Of a stretch of 37,379 nucleotides of DNA, positions 25,584-36,700 are shown in pieces. The stretch's first letter is position 1; every line of letters begins with the position of its first letter. The notes under the pieces are model-generated. The model searched no databases and was not told where the DNA came from. It was given only the letters and a program-made list of their open reading frames with translations. Source of the DNA: Nitrosomonas sp. Nm84 (GTDB lineage Bacteria; Pseudomonadota; Gammaproteobacteria; Burkholderiales; Nitrosomonadaceae); assembly GCF_003201565.1 (NCBI RefSeq), contig NZ_QJJP01000032.1, forward strand, positions 1 to 37,379, given 5' to 3'. Made by a program: the position numbers and the translations under genes.

Positions 25584-28500
25584 ATGAACAAATCCATGAC
25601 TAGAGAATCCCGCACCGCTTTATTGGAAAGTTTGTTTGGCCAACGCATCCTGATTTTGGATGGCGCGATGGGTACGATGATTCAGACCTTCAAGCTCGCC
25701 GAAGCGGATTTCCGTGGTCAGCGGTTTGCTGATTTTCCGCATGACCTAAGAGGGAATAACGATTTGCTGACCCTAACGCAGCCGGACATTATTCGGTCGA
25801 TTCATGCCGGTTATCTGGAAGCGGGCGCGGATATTATCGAAACCAATACATTCAATTCCAATGCGGCTTCGATGGCTGATTATCACATGCAGGATTTGGT
25901 GTATGAACTAAATTTCGCCGCGGCAAAGCTGGCGCGCGAGACAGCGCAGACCTTTGAAGCAAAAACACCGGAGAAGCCGCGTTTTGTCGCCGGTGTGATT
26001 GGACCCACCACCAAAACAGCGTCCATTTCGCCGGATGTCAATGATCCGGGTTTTCGCGGCATTACCTTTGATCAATTAGTCGCCGATTATACGGAATCCA
26101 TTTGCGGGCTGGTCGATGGCGGGGCGGATATCCTATTGGTCGAGACCATTTTCGACTCGCTCAATGCCAAAGCTGCGCTGTTTGCCATTGATCAATATTT
26201 TGAAGATCATGGTATACGTCTACCAATCATGATTTCCGTCACGATTACCGATGCCTCTGGACGTACGCTGTCGGGGCAAACACCGGAAGCATTCTGGAAC
26301 TCGGTGAGCCATACTCGGCCGTTATCGGTCGGTATTAATTGCGCATTGGGTGCCGAACTCATGCGCCCTTATGTCGAAGAACTGGCGGGTGTGGCGAATG
26401 TGTATACCAGCGTGCATCCCAATGCTGGCTTACCGAATCCTTTGTCGGAAACAGGCTACGATGAATCGCCGGAATATACTGCGAGCCAGATCAAAGGGTT
26501 CGCGCAATCGGGCTTTGTGAATATTGTCGGTGGCTGTTGTGGTACCACACCAGCGCATATCAAGGCGATTGCGCAGGCTGTTAGCGATGTCGCGCCGCGT
26601 AAAATACCCGAGATTCCCAAGAAATTACGTTTGTCCGGCCTGGAACCACTGAATATCGGGGACGATTCCTTGTTTGTCAATGTCGGCGAGCGTACCAATG
26701 TGACAGGTTCCAGAGCGTTTGCCCGTTTGATACTCAACGATGATTATGCGGAAGCCCTAAACGTGGCGCGTAGTCAGGTTGAGAATGGTGCGCAGATTAT
26801 TGATATCAACATGGATGAAGCCATGTTGGATTCGCAAAAAGCCATGGTAACTTTTCTGAATTTGCTGGCGGCCGAGCCGGATATCTGCAAAGTGCCGATC
26901 ATGCTCGATTCCAGTAAATGGACGGTGATTGAAGCGGGTCTGAAATGCGTGCAAGGCAAACCCGTCATTAATTCCATCAGCATGAAAGAAGGCGAAGCCG
27001 AATTTATCCATCATGCCAAATTGGCCCGCCGCTACGGTGCGGCGGTGATCGTGATGGCGTTCGATGAACAGGGCCAGGCCGATACGCTGAAACGTAAAGT
27101 GGAGATTTGCACGCGCAGTTATCATTTGCTGGTCGACCAGATTGGATTCCCACCCGAAGACATCATCTTTGATCCGAATATTTTCGCCATTGCGACGGGG
27201 ATTGAAGAGCACAATAACTATGGCGTTGATTTTATCGAAGCAACTCGCATCATTAAACAAACTCTGCCGTATGCCAAAATAAGCGGCGGAGTGTCGAATG
27301 TGTCGTTTTCCTTCCGTGGTAATGAGCCGATTCGTGAAGCAATTCACACTGCTTTCCTGTATCACGCGATTAAGGAAGGCATGACGATGGGCATTGTCAA
27401 CGCCGGGCAACTGGGGGTTTATTCGGATATTCCAGCAGAGTTACTGAAAAAAGTCGAGGATGTCATCCTGAATCGGCGCGAGGATGCGACCGAGCATTTG
27501 GTTGAATATGCAGAAAACTTCAAAGGTAAGAAAAAAGAACAAGTTGAAGACTTGGCCTGGCGTGATGAGCCACTGCAACAGCGGCTGACCCACGCGTTAG
27601 TCAGAGGTATTTCCACGTTTATTGTGGAGGATACCGAAGCAGCTCGTGTGGAGATTGAAAATAAGGGTGGTCGCCCGATTCAAGTGATTGAAGGGCCGTT
27701 GATGGAAGGCATGGGTGTGGTGGGTGATCTGTTTGGGGCGGGTAAAATGTTTTTGCCGCAAGTGGTTAAATCCGCGCGCGTGATGAAACAGGCAGTCGCC
27801 CATTTGTTGCCTTTTATCGAGGCCGAAAAGAAATTATCGGGCGATAACAAGCCGAAAGGAAAAATTGTCATCGCCACCGTCAAGGGCGATGTGCACGACA
27901 TTGGCAAAAATATTGTCACCGTGGTTTTGCAATGCAACAACTACGAAGTGATCAATATGGGCGTGATGGTACCGAGTGCGCAGATCCTGGATATGGCGCG
28001 GCGTGAGAAAGCCGATATCATCGGTCTGTCCGGATTGATCACGCCGTCGCTGGAAGAAATGGCGCATGTCGCCAAAGAAATGCAGCGTGAGGGGTTTACC
28101 ATTCCATTACTGATCGGTGGCGCGACCACTTCTAGGGTACATACCGCAGTCAAAATTGCACCGCATTATGAAGGTCCGACCGTATGGGTGCCGGATGCCA
28201 GCCGTGCGGTGGGTGTATGCAGTAATTTGCTGTCCCAGGATTTGCAAGCAGGTTATGTGCAGGAAATTAAGGACGAATACGAGAAAGTACGCACGCAGCA
28301 CAAAAACAAGAAAGGACCGGCGAAGCTGCTGACGCTGGCTGAAGCGCGTGCCAATGCGTATAAGACCGACTGGAAAAATTATCAACCGTACCAACCCGAA
28401 CTGATCGGTATCCGTACGCTGAATAATTATCCGTTGGAGAAGATCGTTCCATATATCGATTGGACGCCTTTCTTCCAGGCTTGGGAACTCGCCGGACGTT

Positions 28501-29306
28501 ATCCGGATATTTTACAGGATGAGGTGGTTGGAGAAACGGCGAGCCAATTATTTCGCGACGCGCAGACGATGCTGAAGAAAATCGTCGAGCAGAAATGGCT
28601 GAGCGCCAACGCGGTGATTGGTTTGTTTCCGGCCAATGCCGTCGGCGACGATATTGAAATCTATACCGATCAAACGCGCAGTAAACTGGCTATGACGTAT
28701 CATTGCCTGCGCCAGCAAGATCAAAAACCCACAGGCAAACCCAATCGTTGTCTGTCAGACTTTATTGCACCGAAGGAAACCGGCATCAAGGATACCATTG
28801 GTTTGTTCGCCGTGGGGGCCGGGTTTGGCATTGATGAACGCGTCAAAGCCTTTGAAGATGCCAACGATGATTACAGCGCAATTATACTCAAGGCGCTGGC
28901 GGATCGCCTGGCCGAGGCTTTTGCCGAGCACATGCACTCACGGGTGCGACGTGAATTCTGGGGTTATGCCAAGGATGAAACTTTAACCAATGAACAATTG
29001 ATCAACGAAGAATATCGCGGCATTCGTCCCGCGCCGGGTTATCCCGCTTGCCCGGATCACACCGAGAAAGGCCCGTTATTCGCTGTCCTGAATGCAACTG
29101 AGAATGCCGGCATCATTATCACAGAATCGTTTGCCATGGTGCCGACCGCGGCAGTGTCCGGTTTTTATTTTGCACATCCTGATTCAACTTTTTTTGCCGT
29201 CGGAAAAATCGGCAAAGATCAAGTGGAAGATTATGCGAAACGGAAAGGTTGGGCAGTGGGGGAAGCCGAGCGATGGCTGGCGCCCGTATTAGCGTATGAG
29301 CGATAA
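25584..29306 (+). CDS. metH: Cobalamin-dependent methionine synthase
   Basis: A 1240-residue cytoplasmic enzyme transferring a methyl group from methyltetrahydrofolate to homocysteine through B12. Domains in order: homocysteine/zinc module (about 1-340) with Cys253 in I-N-C-A-L-G-A and Cys318-Cys319 in G-G-C-C-G-T-T-P; pterin-binding module (about 370-640) with [11 protein letters not shown] and D-I-N-M-D; B12 module with [11 protein letters not shown], where His771 is the lower axial ligand; and the C-terminal reactivation domain with [12 protein letters not shown]. All four modules are complete and the length is normal. An alternative start is the ATG at 25596; ribosome-binding sequence is weak at both. 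Confidence 0.97.
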   Translation: MNKSMTRESRTALLESLFGQRILILDGAMGTMIQTFKLAEADFRGQRFADFPHDLRGNNDLLTLTQPDIIRSIHAGYLEAGADIIETNTFNSNAASMADYHMQDLVYELNFAAAKLARETAQTFEAKTPEKPRFVAGVIGPTTKTASISPDVNDPGFRGITFDQLVADYTESICGLVDGGADILLVETIFDSLNAKAALFAIDQYFEDHGIRLPIMISVTITDASGRTLSGQTPEAFWNSVSHTRPLSVGINCALGAELMRPYVEELAGVANVYTSVHPNAGLPNPLSETGYDESPEYTASQIKGFAQSGFVNIVGGCCGTTPAHIKAIAQAVSDVAPRKIPEIPKKLRLSGLEPLNIGDDSLFVNVGERTNVTGSRAFARLILNDDYAEALNVARSQVENGAQIIDINMDEAMLDSQKAMVTFLNLLAAEPDICKVPIMLDSSKWTVIEAGLKCVQGKPVINSISMKEGEAEFIHHAKLARRYGAAVIVMAFDEQGQADTLKRKVEICTRSYHLLVDQIGFPPEDIIFDPNIFAIATGIEEHNNYGVDFIEATRIIKQTLPYAKISGGVSNVSFSFRGNEPIREAIHTAFLYHAIKEGMTMGIVNAGQLGVYSDIPAELLKKVEDVILNRREDATEHLVEYAENFKGKKKEQVEDLAWRDEPLQQRLTHALVRGISTFIVEDTEAARVEIENKGGRPIQVIEGPLMEGMGVVGDLFGAGKMFLPQVVKSARVMKQAVAHLLPFIEAEKKLSGDNKPKGKIVIATVKGDVHDIGKNIVTVVLQCNNYEVINMGVMVPSAQILDMARREKADIIGLSGLITPSLEEMAHVAKEMQREGFTIPLLIGGATTSRVHTAVKIAPHYEGPTVWVPDASRAVGVCSNLLSQDLQAGYVQEIKDEYEKVRTQHKNKKGPAKLLTLAEARANAYKTDWKNYQPYQPELIGIRTLNNYPLEKIVPYIDWTPFFQAWELAGRYPDILQDEVVGETASQLFRDAQTMLKKIVEQKWLSANAVIGLFPANAVGDDIEIYTDQTRSKLAMTYHCLRQQDQKPTGKPNRCLSDFIAPKETGIKDTIGLFAVGAGFGIDERVKAFEDANDDYSAIILKALADRLAEAFAEHMHSRVRREFWGYAKDETLTNEQLINEEYRGIRPAPGYPACPDHTEKGPLFAVLNATENAGIIITESFAMVPTAAVSGFYFAHPDSTFFAVGKIGKDQVEDYAKRKGWAVGEAERWLAPVLAYER

Positions 29307-29328
29307 GTTTTTTGCAAGACTGCGTGAG

Positions 29329-29357
29329 TGCCTGCCCGTCTATTGACCTGGCAGGCA
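29329..29357. terminator. Stem-loop between convergent genes
   Basis: TGCCTGCC at 29329-29336 pairs perfectly with GGCAGGCA at 29350-29357 around a 13-base loop. It lies between the ends of metH (+) and the cyclophilin gene (-), where a shared terminator is expected. There is no clear T-run on either side, so its strength is uncertain. Confidence 0.45.
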
Positions 29358-29408
29358 GTTGCAAAGCTTAACGCCGTAGTGGCAACGCAAATGGTTTTCC
29401 AGCACCCG

Positions 29409-30329
29409 CTAGTCAAAACTGATTAAAGTAAATTGAAACGATTGCGGGTTGGTCAATTTCATGAATACATTATGAACAACTGTAGACGCATCGATCATTA
29501 CCGACGGAATGCGTAATTCGCTGCTCTGGCTAGAGAAGGTTGCGACATTGGCTGGTTTTGTTGGCAATGTCGTGATAGTGGCCTGGTCAAGCTCAAATAT
29601 ATAGTTCGGACTGTCTTCGATCAACCGTAAACTGACCTCGAGTGCTTCGCCCGTGCCAATATCAACCGCGAAACTTACAACGCCTTCACTGAATACACCT
29701 GTTGCATCGGTGACTGCGATTTGATTGATCTGCACGAAGTTGCTGATTAAAACCTGTGCGCCGTTGTAATTGGTCAGCGGGACAGGTGTGGGACCGCCGC
29801 CAAGATTGAGACTGGTAGGTGGTAAAGCTGCAATGGCATCAAAAACTGTCATGCCGCCGAAGATAACACGGCCGAATACAGTAAAACCGCTATTCTGATT
29901 ATCCAGATTCAGGGAATTATCTGCCAGATTGACAAACCACTGGCTGGTAGCACTGTCGGGGTTATCGGGAAGTTTTGCCATGGCAACGGTGCCGCGCGTA
30001 TTGGAAATCTTGAACTCATTGATAACCGGAGGAAATGTAGTAACGGGAGCAAGAGTTTTTCCATTGCTACCGTCAACAAGCTTGTAGCCGCCGCCTTGAA
30101 TGACAAAACCAGGCATGCTGCGATGAAAGATGCCATTTGTATAAGCGCCGCTATTGATGTAGCTGAGAAAATTAGCGGTCGTCAGCGGTGTTTGTGTTTC
30201 CAGAAGCTCAATGCAGAATTGCCCCATATTGGTACTGAAACAAGCAACCGGATTTGCTTTTGCGATGGATGCTGACAGTAACAGGCAAGCAAATAATGCG
30301 GTTTTATAATACTTTTGAATAAAATACAT
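29409..30329 (-). CDS. Secreted cyclophilin-type peptidyl-prolyl isomerase
   Basis: A 306-residue protein with a Sec signal peptide (T-A-L-F-A-C-L-L-L-S-A-S-I-A-K-A, cleavage near residue 25). The cyclophilin domain (about 28-205) shows F-H-R-S-M-P-G-F-V-I-Q-G-G-G with the catalytic Arg, A-M-A-K-L-P-D-N-P-D-S-A-T-S-Q-W-F-V-N-L and F-G-R-V-I. A C-terminal extension of about 100 residues, beta-rich by eye and not part of cyclophilin, is unrecognised. The enzyme speeds proline isomerisation in secreted proteins. PpiA itself is shorter, so this is a PpiA-like protein with an added domain. Confidence 0.85.
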   Translation of the reverse strand: MYFIQKYYKTALFACLLLSASIAKANPVACFSTNMGQFCIELLETQTPLTTANFLSYINSGAYTNGIFHRSMPGFVIQGGGYKLVDGSNGKTLAPVTTFPPVINEFKISNTRGTVAMAKLPDNPDSATSQWFVNLADNSLNLDNQNSGFTVFGRVIFGGMTVFDAIAALPPTSLNLGGGPTPVPLTNYNGAQVLISNFVQINQIAVTDATGVFSEGVVSFAVDIGTGEALEVSLRLIEDSPNYIFELDQATITTLPTKPANVATFSSQSSELRIPSVMIDASTVVHNVFMKLTNPQSFQFTLISFD

Positions 30330-30540
30330 AATGATTGCCCGTTAAAGTTAAAAGTGAATTTTACGCATAGGAACCTACGAGAAGCAATTGTTTTATGATC
30401 GATAAACTTCAGGTTTGAAACAAGAGATATAAGCTACTAGGGTATAAAGATGAACGGTTCTTTCGACGCAATGTAGGCGGTAGCAATAAAATTGATCAAC
30501 ATTACAGTGGTTTTGATGATGGCGTTGTTTATTAGAATTC

Positions 30541-30549
30541 TGTTAAAAT
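30541..30549 (+). promoter_or_regulatory. Candidate extended -10 promoter for fdxA
   Basis: TGTTAAAAT forms an extended -10 box (TGn followed by TAAAAT) about 42 bases before the fdxA start. No -35 consensus lies at the right distance, which is acceptable for extended -10 promoters. The 261-base gap to the divergent cyclophilin gene shows no other recognised element. Confidence 0.35.
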
Positions 30550-30590
30550 ACCAAATTCTATAAAAGTGTGTTACGCAAGGAATCGTTGTC

Positions 30591-30914
30591 ATGGCTTACG
30601 TAGTAACTGAAAATTGTATTAAATGTAAATATACCGATTGTGTGGATGTATGTCCGGTAGATTGCTTTCGCGAAGGCCCCAATTTTTTAGTCATCGATCC
30701 GGATGAATGTATCGATTGCACGCTCTGTGTTGCAGAATGCCCGGTGGAAGCAATTTATGCTGAAGATGATGTGCCTGATGAGCAATTGGATTTTATTGGG
30801 CTAAATGCTGAATTGTCTAAAAAATGGCGCCCAATTATTGAGAAAAAAGATGCTCTGCCTGATGCGGATGATTGGGCTAGTGTTAAAGATAAATTGGATC
30901 AACTGCAACGCTAA
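30591..30914 (+). CDS. fdxA: 7Fe-8S ferredoxin, Azotobacter FdI type
   Basis: A 107-residue electron carrier. The N-terminal cluster region has Cys9, Cys12, Cys17, Cys21 and Cys25 ([17 protein letters not shown]), and the second has [12 protein letters not shown], the layout that binds one 3Fe-4S and one 4Fe-4S cluster. The C-terminal extension with K-K-W-R-P-I is typical of FdxA. An AAGGA ribosome site precedes the ATG. Partners are not shown by the context; the downstream repair genes start 28 bases later and may be read from the same promoter. Confidence 0.94.
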   Translation: MAYVVTENCIKCKYTDCVDVCPVDCFREGPNFLVIDPDECIDCTLCVAECPVEAIYAEDDVPDEQLDFIGLNAELSKKWRPIIEKKDALPDADDWASVKDKLDQLQR

Positions 30915-30942
30915 GCAGAAATGGCGGTAATCTGAATACCGC

Positions 30943-33708
30943 ATGTCTCACTCTTCGCAATTTCCGAAAATCCCTTTTGGTGAGGTTTTAAAGCGCATAA
31001 ATGCCGGTGCTACGGTTATAACACCAAACCGCAGGCTTGCATTGGCGCTTAAGGCAAGATTCAACCAAGAACAAATCAATGGTAAAGCGGCGACTTGGTA
31101 TACAGCCGATGTCTTGCCGCTGACATCCTTGATTGAGCGTATTTATTTTAATGCGCTTTATTCAAAGCAGGCATTAACGTTACCTTTGTTACTCTCTGCA
31201 GCGCAGGAGCAAGTGCTGTGGGAGTCAGTCATTCAATCCTCTGCGGCGGGAAAATCGTTACTGCAGATTCCACAAACAGCGCAATCGGCTCGCGAAGCAT
31301 GGCAACTGGCACACGCATGGCAGCTTAAGCGTCATTTTCGCGATTTTTATCCGAATGAAGATGTTAAAGCATTCCTGGATTGGGCAGAATCTTATCAACA
31401 TATCACTGAGCGCAACGGACAGACAGACCAAGCGCGTATTGGTGATCTGCTCACAGAGCACTATGAGTCTCTCGATATAAAAAAACCATTGTCACTGATT
31501 TGCTATGGTTTTGATGTGATTGCGCCACAATCGATTGCCTTTTTAAACAAGCTGGCTGCTATTGGGTGTGAAGTTGTAACTGCCAGCTCGGCAATGAGCC
31601 AAGCACGGTTTTTGAATAGTATTCAGCGTGTTGAAAATATCAGCAGTCGTGATGAGATTTATCAGGCGGCCGTATGGGCGCGGGCTAAAGTAGAAGCCGA
31701 TCATGCAGTTCGTGTCGGTATCGTAGTACCGGCATTAGCCAATTATCGCAGTGCATTGATGCGGATTTTTACTACCGTCATGCAGCCGGATATCAGGTTT
31801 GCGCTGCCGAGTGCTACACATCCAGTTGTTCCTTTCAATATTTCATTGGGTTTGGCGCTGACATCTTATCCATTGATTGAGTCGGCGTTGGTAGTACTCG
31901 CCCTGCTGGATCGGGAGGTGGAGTTTAGTCGTGTAAGCCATTGGCTGCGTTCCCCATTTCTTGCCGGAGCGGAAGCGGAGATGGAGCAGCGTGCGTTACT
32001 GGATATGCGTATACGCCGGTATGCGGAGCCTGTGATTTCGTTGGAGCGATTACTTGTGCTCATACAGCAAGCAGGCGGTCAAACAGATTGCCCGGTTTTG
32101 CTGCAGCGTTTGTCGGTATTAGCTGCATTTCGCCAAACACAGCTACCCAGATCAGAGAGCCACACTGTGTTTGCCAGAATCATCCCAGAAGTATTGCAGA
32201 TTGTTGGTTTTCCCGGAGAACGCAGTCTGGATTCCACAGAGTACCAAACAGTGAGTAAATGGCAAGCGCTCATTGCGGATTTTGCGACGCTTGATCATGT
32301 CAGTGCCAAAACCAGCTATCACGAAGCTATTCGTCGTTTGAAAAGAATAGCCGGTGATACATTGTTTCAACCCGAAACACCGGAAGTGCCCATTCAAATT
32401 CTCGGGGTGTTGGAGGCTGCCGAAATGGAATTTGATTATCTATGGGTCATGGGATTATCGGATGAACAATGGCCTTTGCGTGCCCGTCCCAATCCATTTC
32501 TGCCGCCGGAGTTGCAACGTAAGGCAAGGCTGCCGTTGGGTTCTACGCTGGAATCATCGGCTTACTGTCAACGCTTGACGGATGGATGGCTATCCGGTGC
32601 CAAAGAAGTTATTTTAAGTTATCCAAAATATAGTGACGATCGTGATGGGCATGAGTTAAAACCCAGTCCATTGATTCAATCGGTACCGCAAGGAAAGCTC
32701 ACGCTTCCACTGATTACACAGCATCGTGATCTCATCGTTCAATCCTGTGAATTGGAGCGAATCGAAGACAATCAGGCGCCGCCGCTGGATAAAGGAACAA
32801 TGACGCAAGGTATCAAAGGCGGTACATCTGTCATCAAGGATTACGCCGCATGCCCATTTCGTGCCTGGGCCAAGCATCGGTTACATATTAAGAATCAAGA
32901 TGTACCGCATGTCGGTTTAAATGCGATGGAGCGGGGCTCATTGGTGCATCAGGTATTGGCGCAGCTGTGGCGTCAGCTGCAAACCAAGGAAGCGCTCGAT
33001 GCCATCAGCGATGATGATCTTGAAAATATGCTGACCAGCGCTGCCAGCAGTGCGGTTTTACAGATGCGACAGTATCGGCCGGTTGCGCTTTCAGGTCGTT
33101 TTGCACAGGTTGAGCAGCGACGCCTGGTGCGTTTGGCACGTGAATGGCTGGCTGAAGAAAAGAAGCGCGGTCATTTTATGGTGATCGCGACGGAGGAGAA
33201 GCGCACTATCCGGATCGGTGATTTGGTGTTGAGCGCGCGTTTGGATCGCGTCGATGAACTGGAAGACGGGCAGCACATTGTGATTGATTATAAAACCAGC
33301 AAACAATCCATTCAGACAATGCTCGGGGAACGCCCGGATGAGCCGCAGCTTCCTTTGTATCTGGTGATGACCGAAGAAACACAACAACAAGCTGCCGGTG
33401 TCGCATTTGCTGCCATCAAGCGAGGTGACATGGGATTTGCGGCGATTGTGCGAGATGCGGATTTGTTGCCGGGTGTGAAAGCCTTTTCCCAATTAAATGC
33501 ATGCAAACAATTTGACACTTGGGAAGATCTGGTTGCGGCATGGCGGCAGTATTTGACAAATCTGGCGATGGGATTTTGCAGTGGCGATGCCAGAGTAAAC
33601 CCGAAAAATTTCCCGGCGACTTGTGAATATTGCGATATGCAATTGTTTTGCCGGATTCATGAACGGATTGGCGATAATTCGATTGAGCAGGGCGATGAAA
33701 ATGGCTGA
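30943..33708 (+). CDS. AddB-like Fe-S PD-(D/E)XK nuclease, DNA repair
   Basis: A 921-residue protein of the class often named probable DNA repair protein in betaproteobacteria. The N-terminal half resembles a UvrD-like fold without a functional Walker A (V-I-T-P-N-R-R-L-A-L-A-L at the expected place). The C-terminal nuclease has Asp768 in R-L-D-R-V-D, and I-D-Y-K-T-S with Asp782 and Lys784. Four cysteines, Cys637 in Y-A-A-C-P-F and Cys894, Cys897 and Cys903 in C-E-Y-C-D-M-Q-L-F-C, match the 4Fe-4S staple around the nuclease in AddB. It overlaps the downstream helicase by a few bases, so the two should form a complex that processes double-strand ends for recombination, as AddAB or RecBCD do. 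Confidence 0.85.
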   Translation: MSHSSQFPKIPFGEVLKRINAGATVITPNRRLALALKARFNQEQINGKAATWYTADVLPLTSLIERIYFNALYSKQALTLPLLLSAAQEQVLWESVIQSSAAGKSLLQIPQTAQSAREAWQLAHAWQLKRHFRDFYPNEDVKAFLDWAESYQHITERNGQTDQARIGDLLTEHYESLDIKKPLSLICYGFDVIAPQSIAFLNKLAAIGCEVVTASSAMSQARFLNSIQRVENISSRDEIYQAAVWARAKVEADHAVRVGIVVPALANYRSALMRIFTTVMQPDIRFALPSATHPVVPFNISLGLALTSYPLIESALVVLALLDREVEFSRVSHWLRSPFLAGAEAEMEQRALLDMRIRRYAEPVISLERLLVLIQQAGGQTDCPVLLQRLSVLAAFRQTQLPRSESHTVFARIIPEVLQIVGFPGERSLDSTEYQTVSKWQALIADFATLDHVSAKTSYHEAIRRLKRIAGDTLFQPETPEVPIQILGVLEAAEMEFDYLWVMGLSDEQWPLRARPNPFLPPELQRKARLPLGSTLESSAYCQRLTDGWLSGAKEVILSYPKYSDDRDGHELKPSPLIQSVPQGKLTLPLITQHRDLIVQSCELERIEDNQAPPLDKGTMTQGIKGGTSVIKDYAACPFRAWAKHRLHIKNQDVPHVGLNAMERGSLVHQVLAQLWRQLQTKEALDAISDDDLENMLTSAASSAVLQMRQYRPVALSGRFAQVEQRRLVRLAREWLAEEKKRGHFMVIATEEKRTIRIGDLVLSARLDRVDELEDGQHIVIDYKTSKQSIQTMLGERPDEPQLPLYLVMTEETQQQAAGVAFAAIKRGDMGFAAIVRDADLLPGVKAFSQLNACKQFDTWEDLVAAWRQYLTNLAMGFCSGDARVNPKNFPATCEYCDMQLFCRIHERIGDNSIEQGDENG

Positions 33709-36700
33709 TACGGTGCCGATTCCGGATGCAAATGAGCGCTATCGGGCGCTTGATCCTACGCAATCTTTTATCGTGCAGGCACCGGCTGGATCAGGTAAAA
33801 CAGCGCTCTTGATTCAACGTTATCTGCGCTTGCTGGCCTGTGTTGATGCGCCGGAAGAAATTGTGGCAATTACATTTACACGAAAAGCCGCAGCAGAAAT
33901 GCGTGCACGTGTTTTAGCCGCACTGGAAATTGAAAATAAGCCTGTTGATACCGAGACCGCTTATGAAAAACTGAATCGTGAGTTATCGACTGCTGTTTTG
34001 CAGCGAGATCGACAGGCTGGTTGGCAGATCACTGAGAATCCGGAGCGGCTACGAATACAAACAATCGATTCGTTATGTGCGGCACTGACACGGCAAATGC
34101 CAATGTTATCAAAGTTCGGCGCACAACCTGAGACGACTGAAGATGCTGCAGATTTCTATCTGGAAGCAGCGCGAGTTACCTTGGAGTTGGTGGAACAGGA
34201 TCATGCCATTGCATATGATGTGGAGCGGTTGCTCGAACATCTGGATAACGATATGGCGCGCATTGAAGCATTGCTCGCCGAGATGTTGGCAAAGCGCGAT
34301 CATTGGTTGCGCCATCTGCATGGTAGAAATCGAGAAGAGCTGGAAGCATCCTTGCAAAATTCGCGTCGTAGTGCATTGCAATTTGTTTCCCGGCTATTTC
34401 CGGAAGCAATACACAATGAACTGCTGAAATTGTTGCATTACGCGGCTGCAAATCTAATTGCTGAAAGTAAATCTTCAGTAATTACCTTCTGCGAGCGCCT
34501 GGAAGCAGTATCGGAGGCGGATATTGCACATTGGCATGGAATCGCTGAGTTGTTACTGACTAAGGAGGGTGATTGGCGAAAAAGAATTTCTGTTAAAGAA
34601 GGTTTTCCATCCGGGAATACCCAGGCTGAGAAGGATGCAGCAAAAGCGTGGAAGGGTCGATGGGAAATTCTGATTGACTCGCTGGGTCCGGAAGACACTT
34701 TTCGGCAGGCGCTGCATGAATTGCGTCAATTGCCGCCGCCTTGTTATTCCGATAAACAATGGGAAATACTGGGGGCAATTACCCGGTTGTTACCCTATGC
34801 CGTGGCGCAACTCAAAGTCATTTTTCAGGTTAGCGGCAAAGTTGACTTCTCAGAAGTTTCTCAGCGCGCATTGCTTGCATTGGGCGATTCTGAAGCGCCG
34901 ACCGATTTGGCGTTGGCATTAGATTATCGTATCAGGCATTTGATGATTGATGAATTTCAGGATACCTCAATCAGTCAGTTTAAGTTGATCGAGAAGCTCG
35001 TTTCAGGCTGGGAAGCAGGAGATGGACGCAGCTTGTTTGCGGTGGGTGACCCGATGCAATCCATCTACCGCTTTCGTGAGGCGGAAGTAGGGCTTTTTTT
35101 ACAAGCGCGCAACACAGGAATTGGTCAACTGGTTTTGCAGCCGATCACGCTCAGCGCAAATTTCCGCTCGCAGCAAGGTATTATTGACTGGGTTAATACG
35201 GCTTTTACGCAGATCATGCCTGATCGCGAAGATGTGGTAACAGGCGCAGTGGCCTATACGCCCTCTATTGCAACACACCCCATGTTAGTAGGCGATGCGG
35301 TGAAGGTGCATCCTTTACTGGAAAGAAATGATACCGAAGAAGCGCGGCAATTGGTGGAAATTATCATGCAAGCGCAGTGCGATGATCCAGCCGGTACGAT
35401 TGCGATTTTGGTACGTAATCGTAGCCATTTAAGCGAAATTGTTGCGCAAATAAAAACAGCCGGTCTACGGTTTCGCGCCATTGATATTGAATTGTTGCAT
35501 CATAAACCTGTGGTGCAGGATTTGTTGACGCTTACCCGTGCATTAATAAATCCTGCTGATCGCCTTGCCTGGCTTGCATTATTGCGCACACCCTGGTGTG
35601 GTCTTTTGCTTAACGATATTCATGCGCTGATATCTATTGAGGAAAAAGCAAATAATCGCACTGTCATTACTAAAGAAACGATTGTATGGGAGTTGATGTG
35701 CGATGAAAGCCAATGGCATGCTGTTTCCGCTGATGCAAAGATCCGCATACAGCGCGTGCGCGAAATACTGACGTTGTGCATGAGTCATCGGCAACGTCAG
35801 TCGCTCCGCGTGACAGTGGAAGCGGTTTGGCAAGCATTGGGTGGTCCGGGCTGCACAAATTCAATCGCGGCAGATAATAATCACATCGAAAATAATCAGA
35901 ATGGTGCCGAGATTTTTTTGGATTATCTTGAACATCAAGAAATGGCCGGAGATATCCAGGATTTGGCAAAGTTCGAAGCAGGGTTGAGTGCGCTTTATGC
36001 CTTACCGGACTTGAATGCGGATGGCACCTTGCAGATTATGACAATTCATAAAGCCAAAGGACTTGAGTTTGATACAGTGATTGTGCCTGGACTTGGTCGA
36101 GCACCGCGCAATAGTGATAAATGGCTGATCAAATGGATGGAGCAGCCAAGTAATGAAGCTGCAGATGAGGAAAAACAATCGACTGTTGATTTATTGCTTG
36201 CGCCTATTCAGGAAACGGGAACAGAGAAAGATCCAATTTATCGATGGTTGGAGAAACTGGATCGAAGCAAGGCGCAGTTTGAAGCGGATCGTTTAGTGTA
36301 TGTCGCGGCAACGCGTGCAAAAAAGTTTTTACATTTGTTGGGTCATGCGGGTTTAGAGTTAAATGGGAACGCACTTAAAAAACCGATGATTGACTCATTG
36401 TTGTACAGGCTCTGGACAGTTGTACAACCAATTTTTAGCGATGCAGCGGAACAACATAGCACATCACGGGATTGCCACTCAGAAAACGACGACGATGAAG
36501 TAACTATCAGAAATATAAACAATCAAGGTATCTATCGGTTGAAAGCAGAATGGGAATTGCCGGATGCTCCAAAATCGATGACCTGGCAAGAACCCTATGA
36601 TAATCAACGAATACACGAAGAAATAGAATTTTCTTGGGTAAGTGAAATGGCCCGCCATGTGGGCAATGTGGTGCATCGATGGCTACAGCAAATTGCAGAA

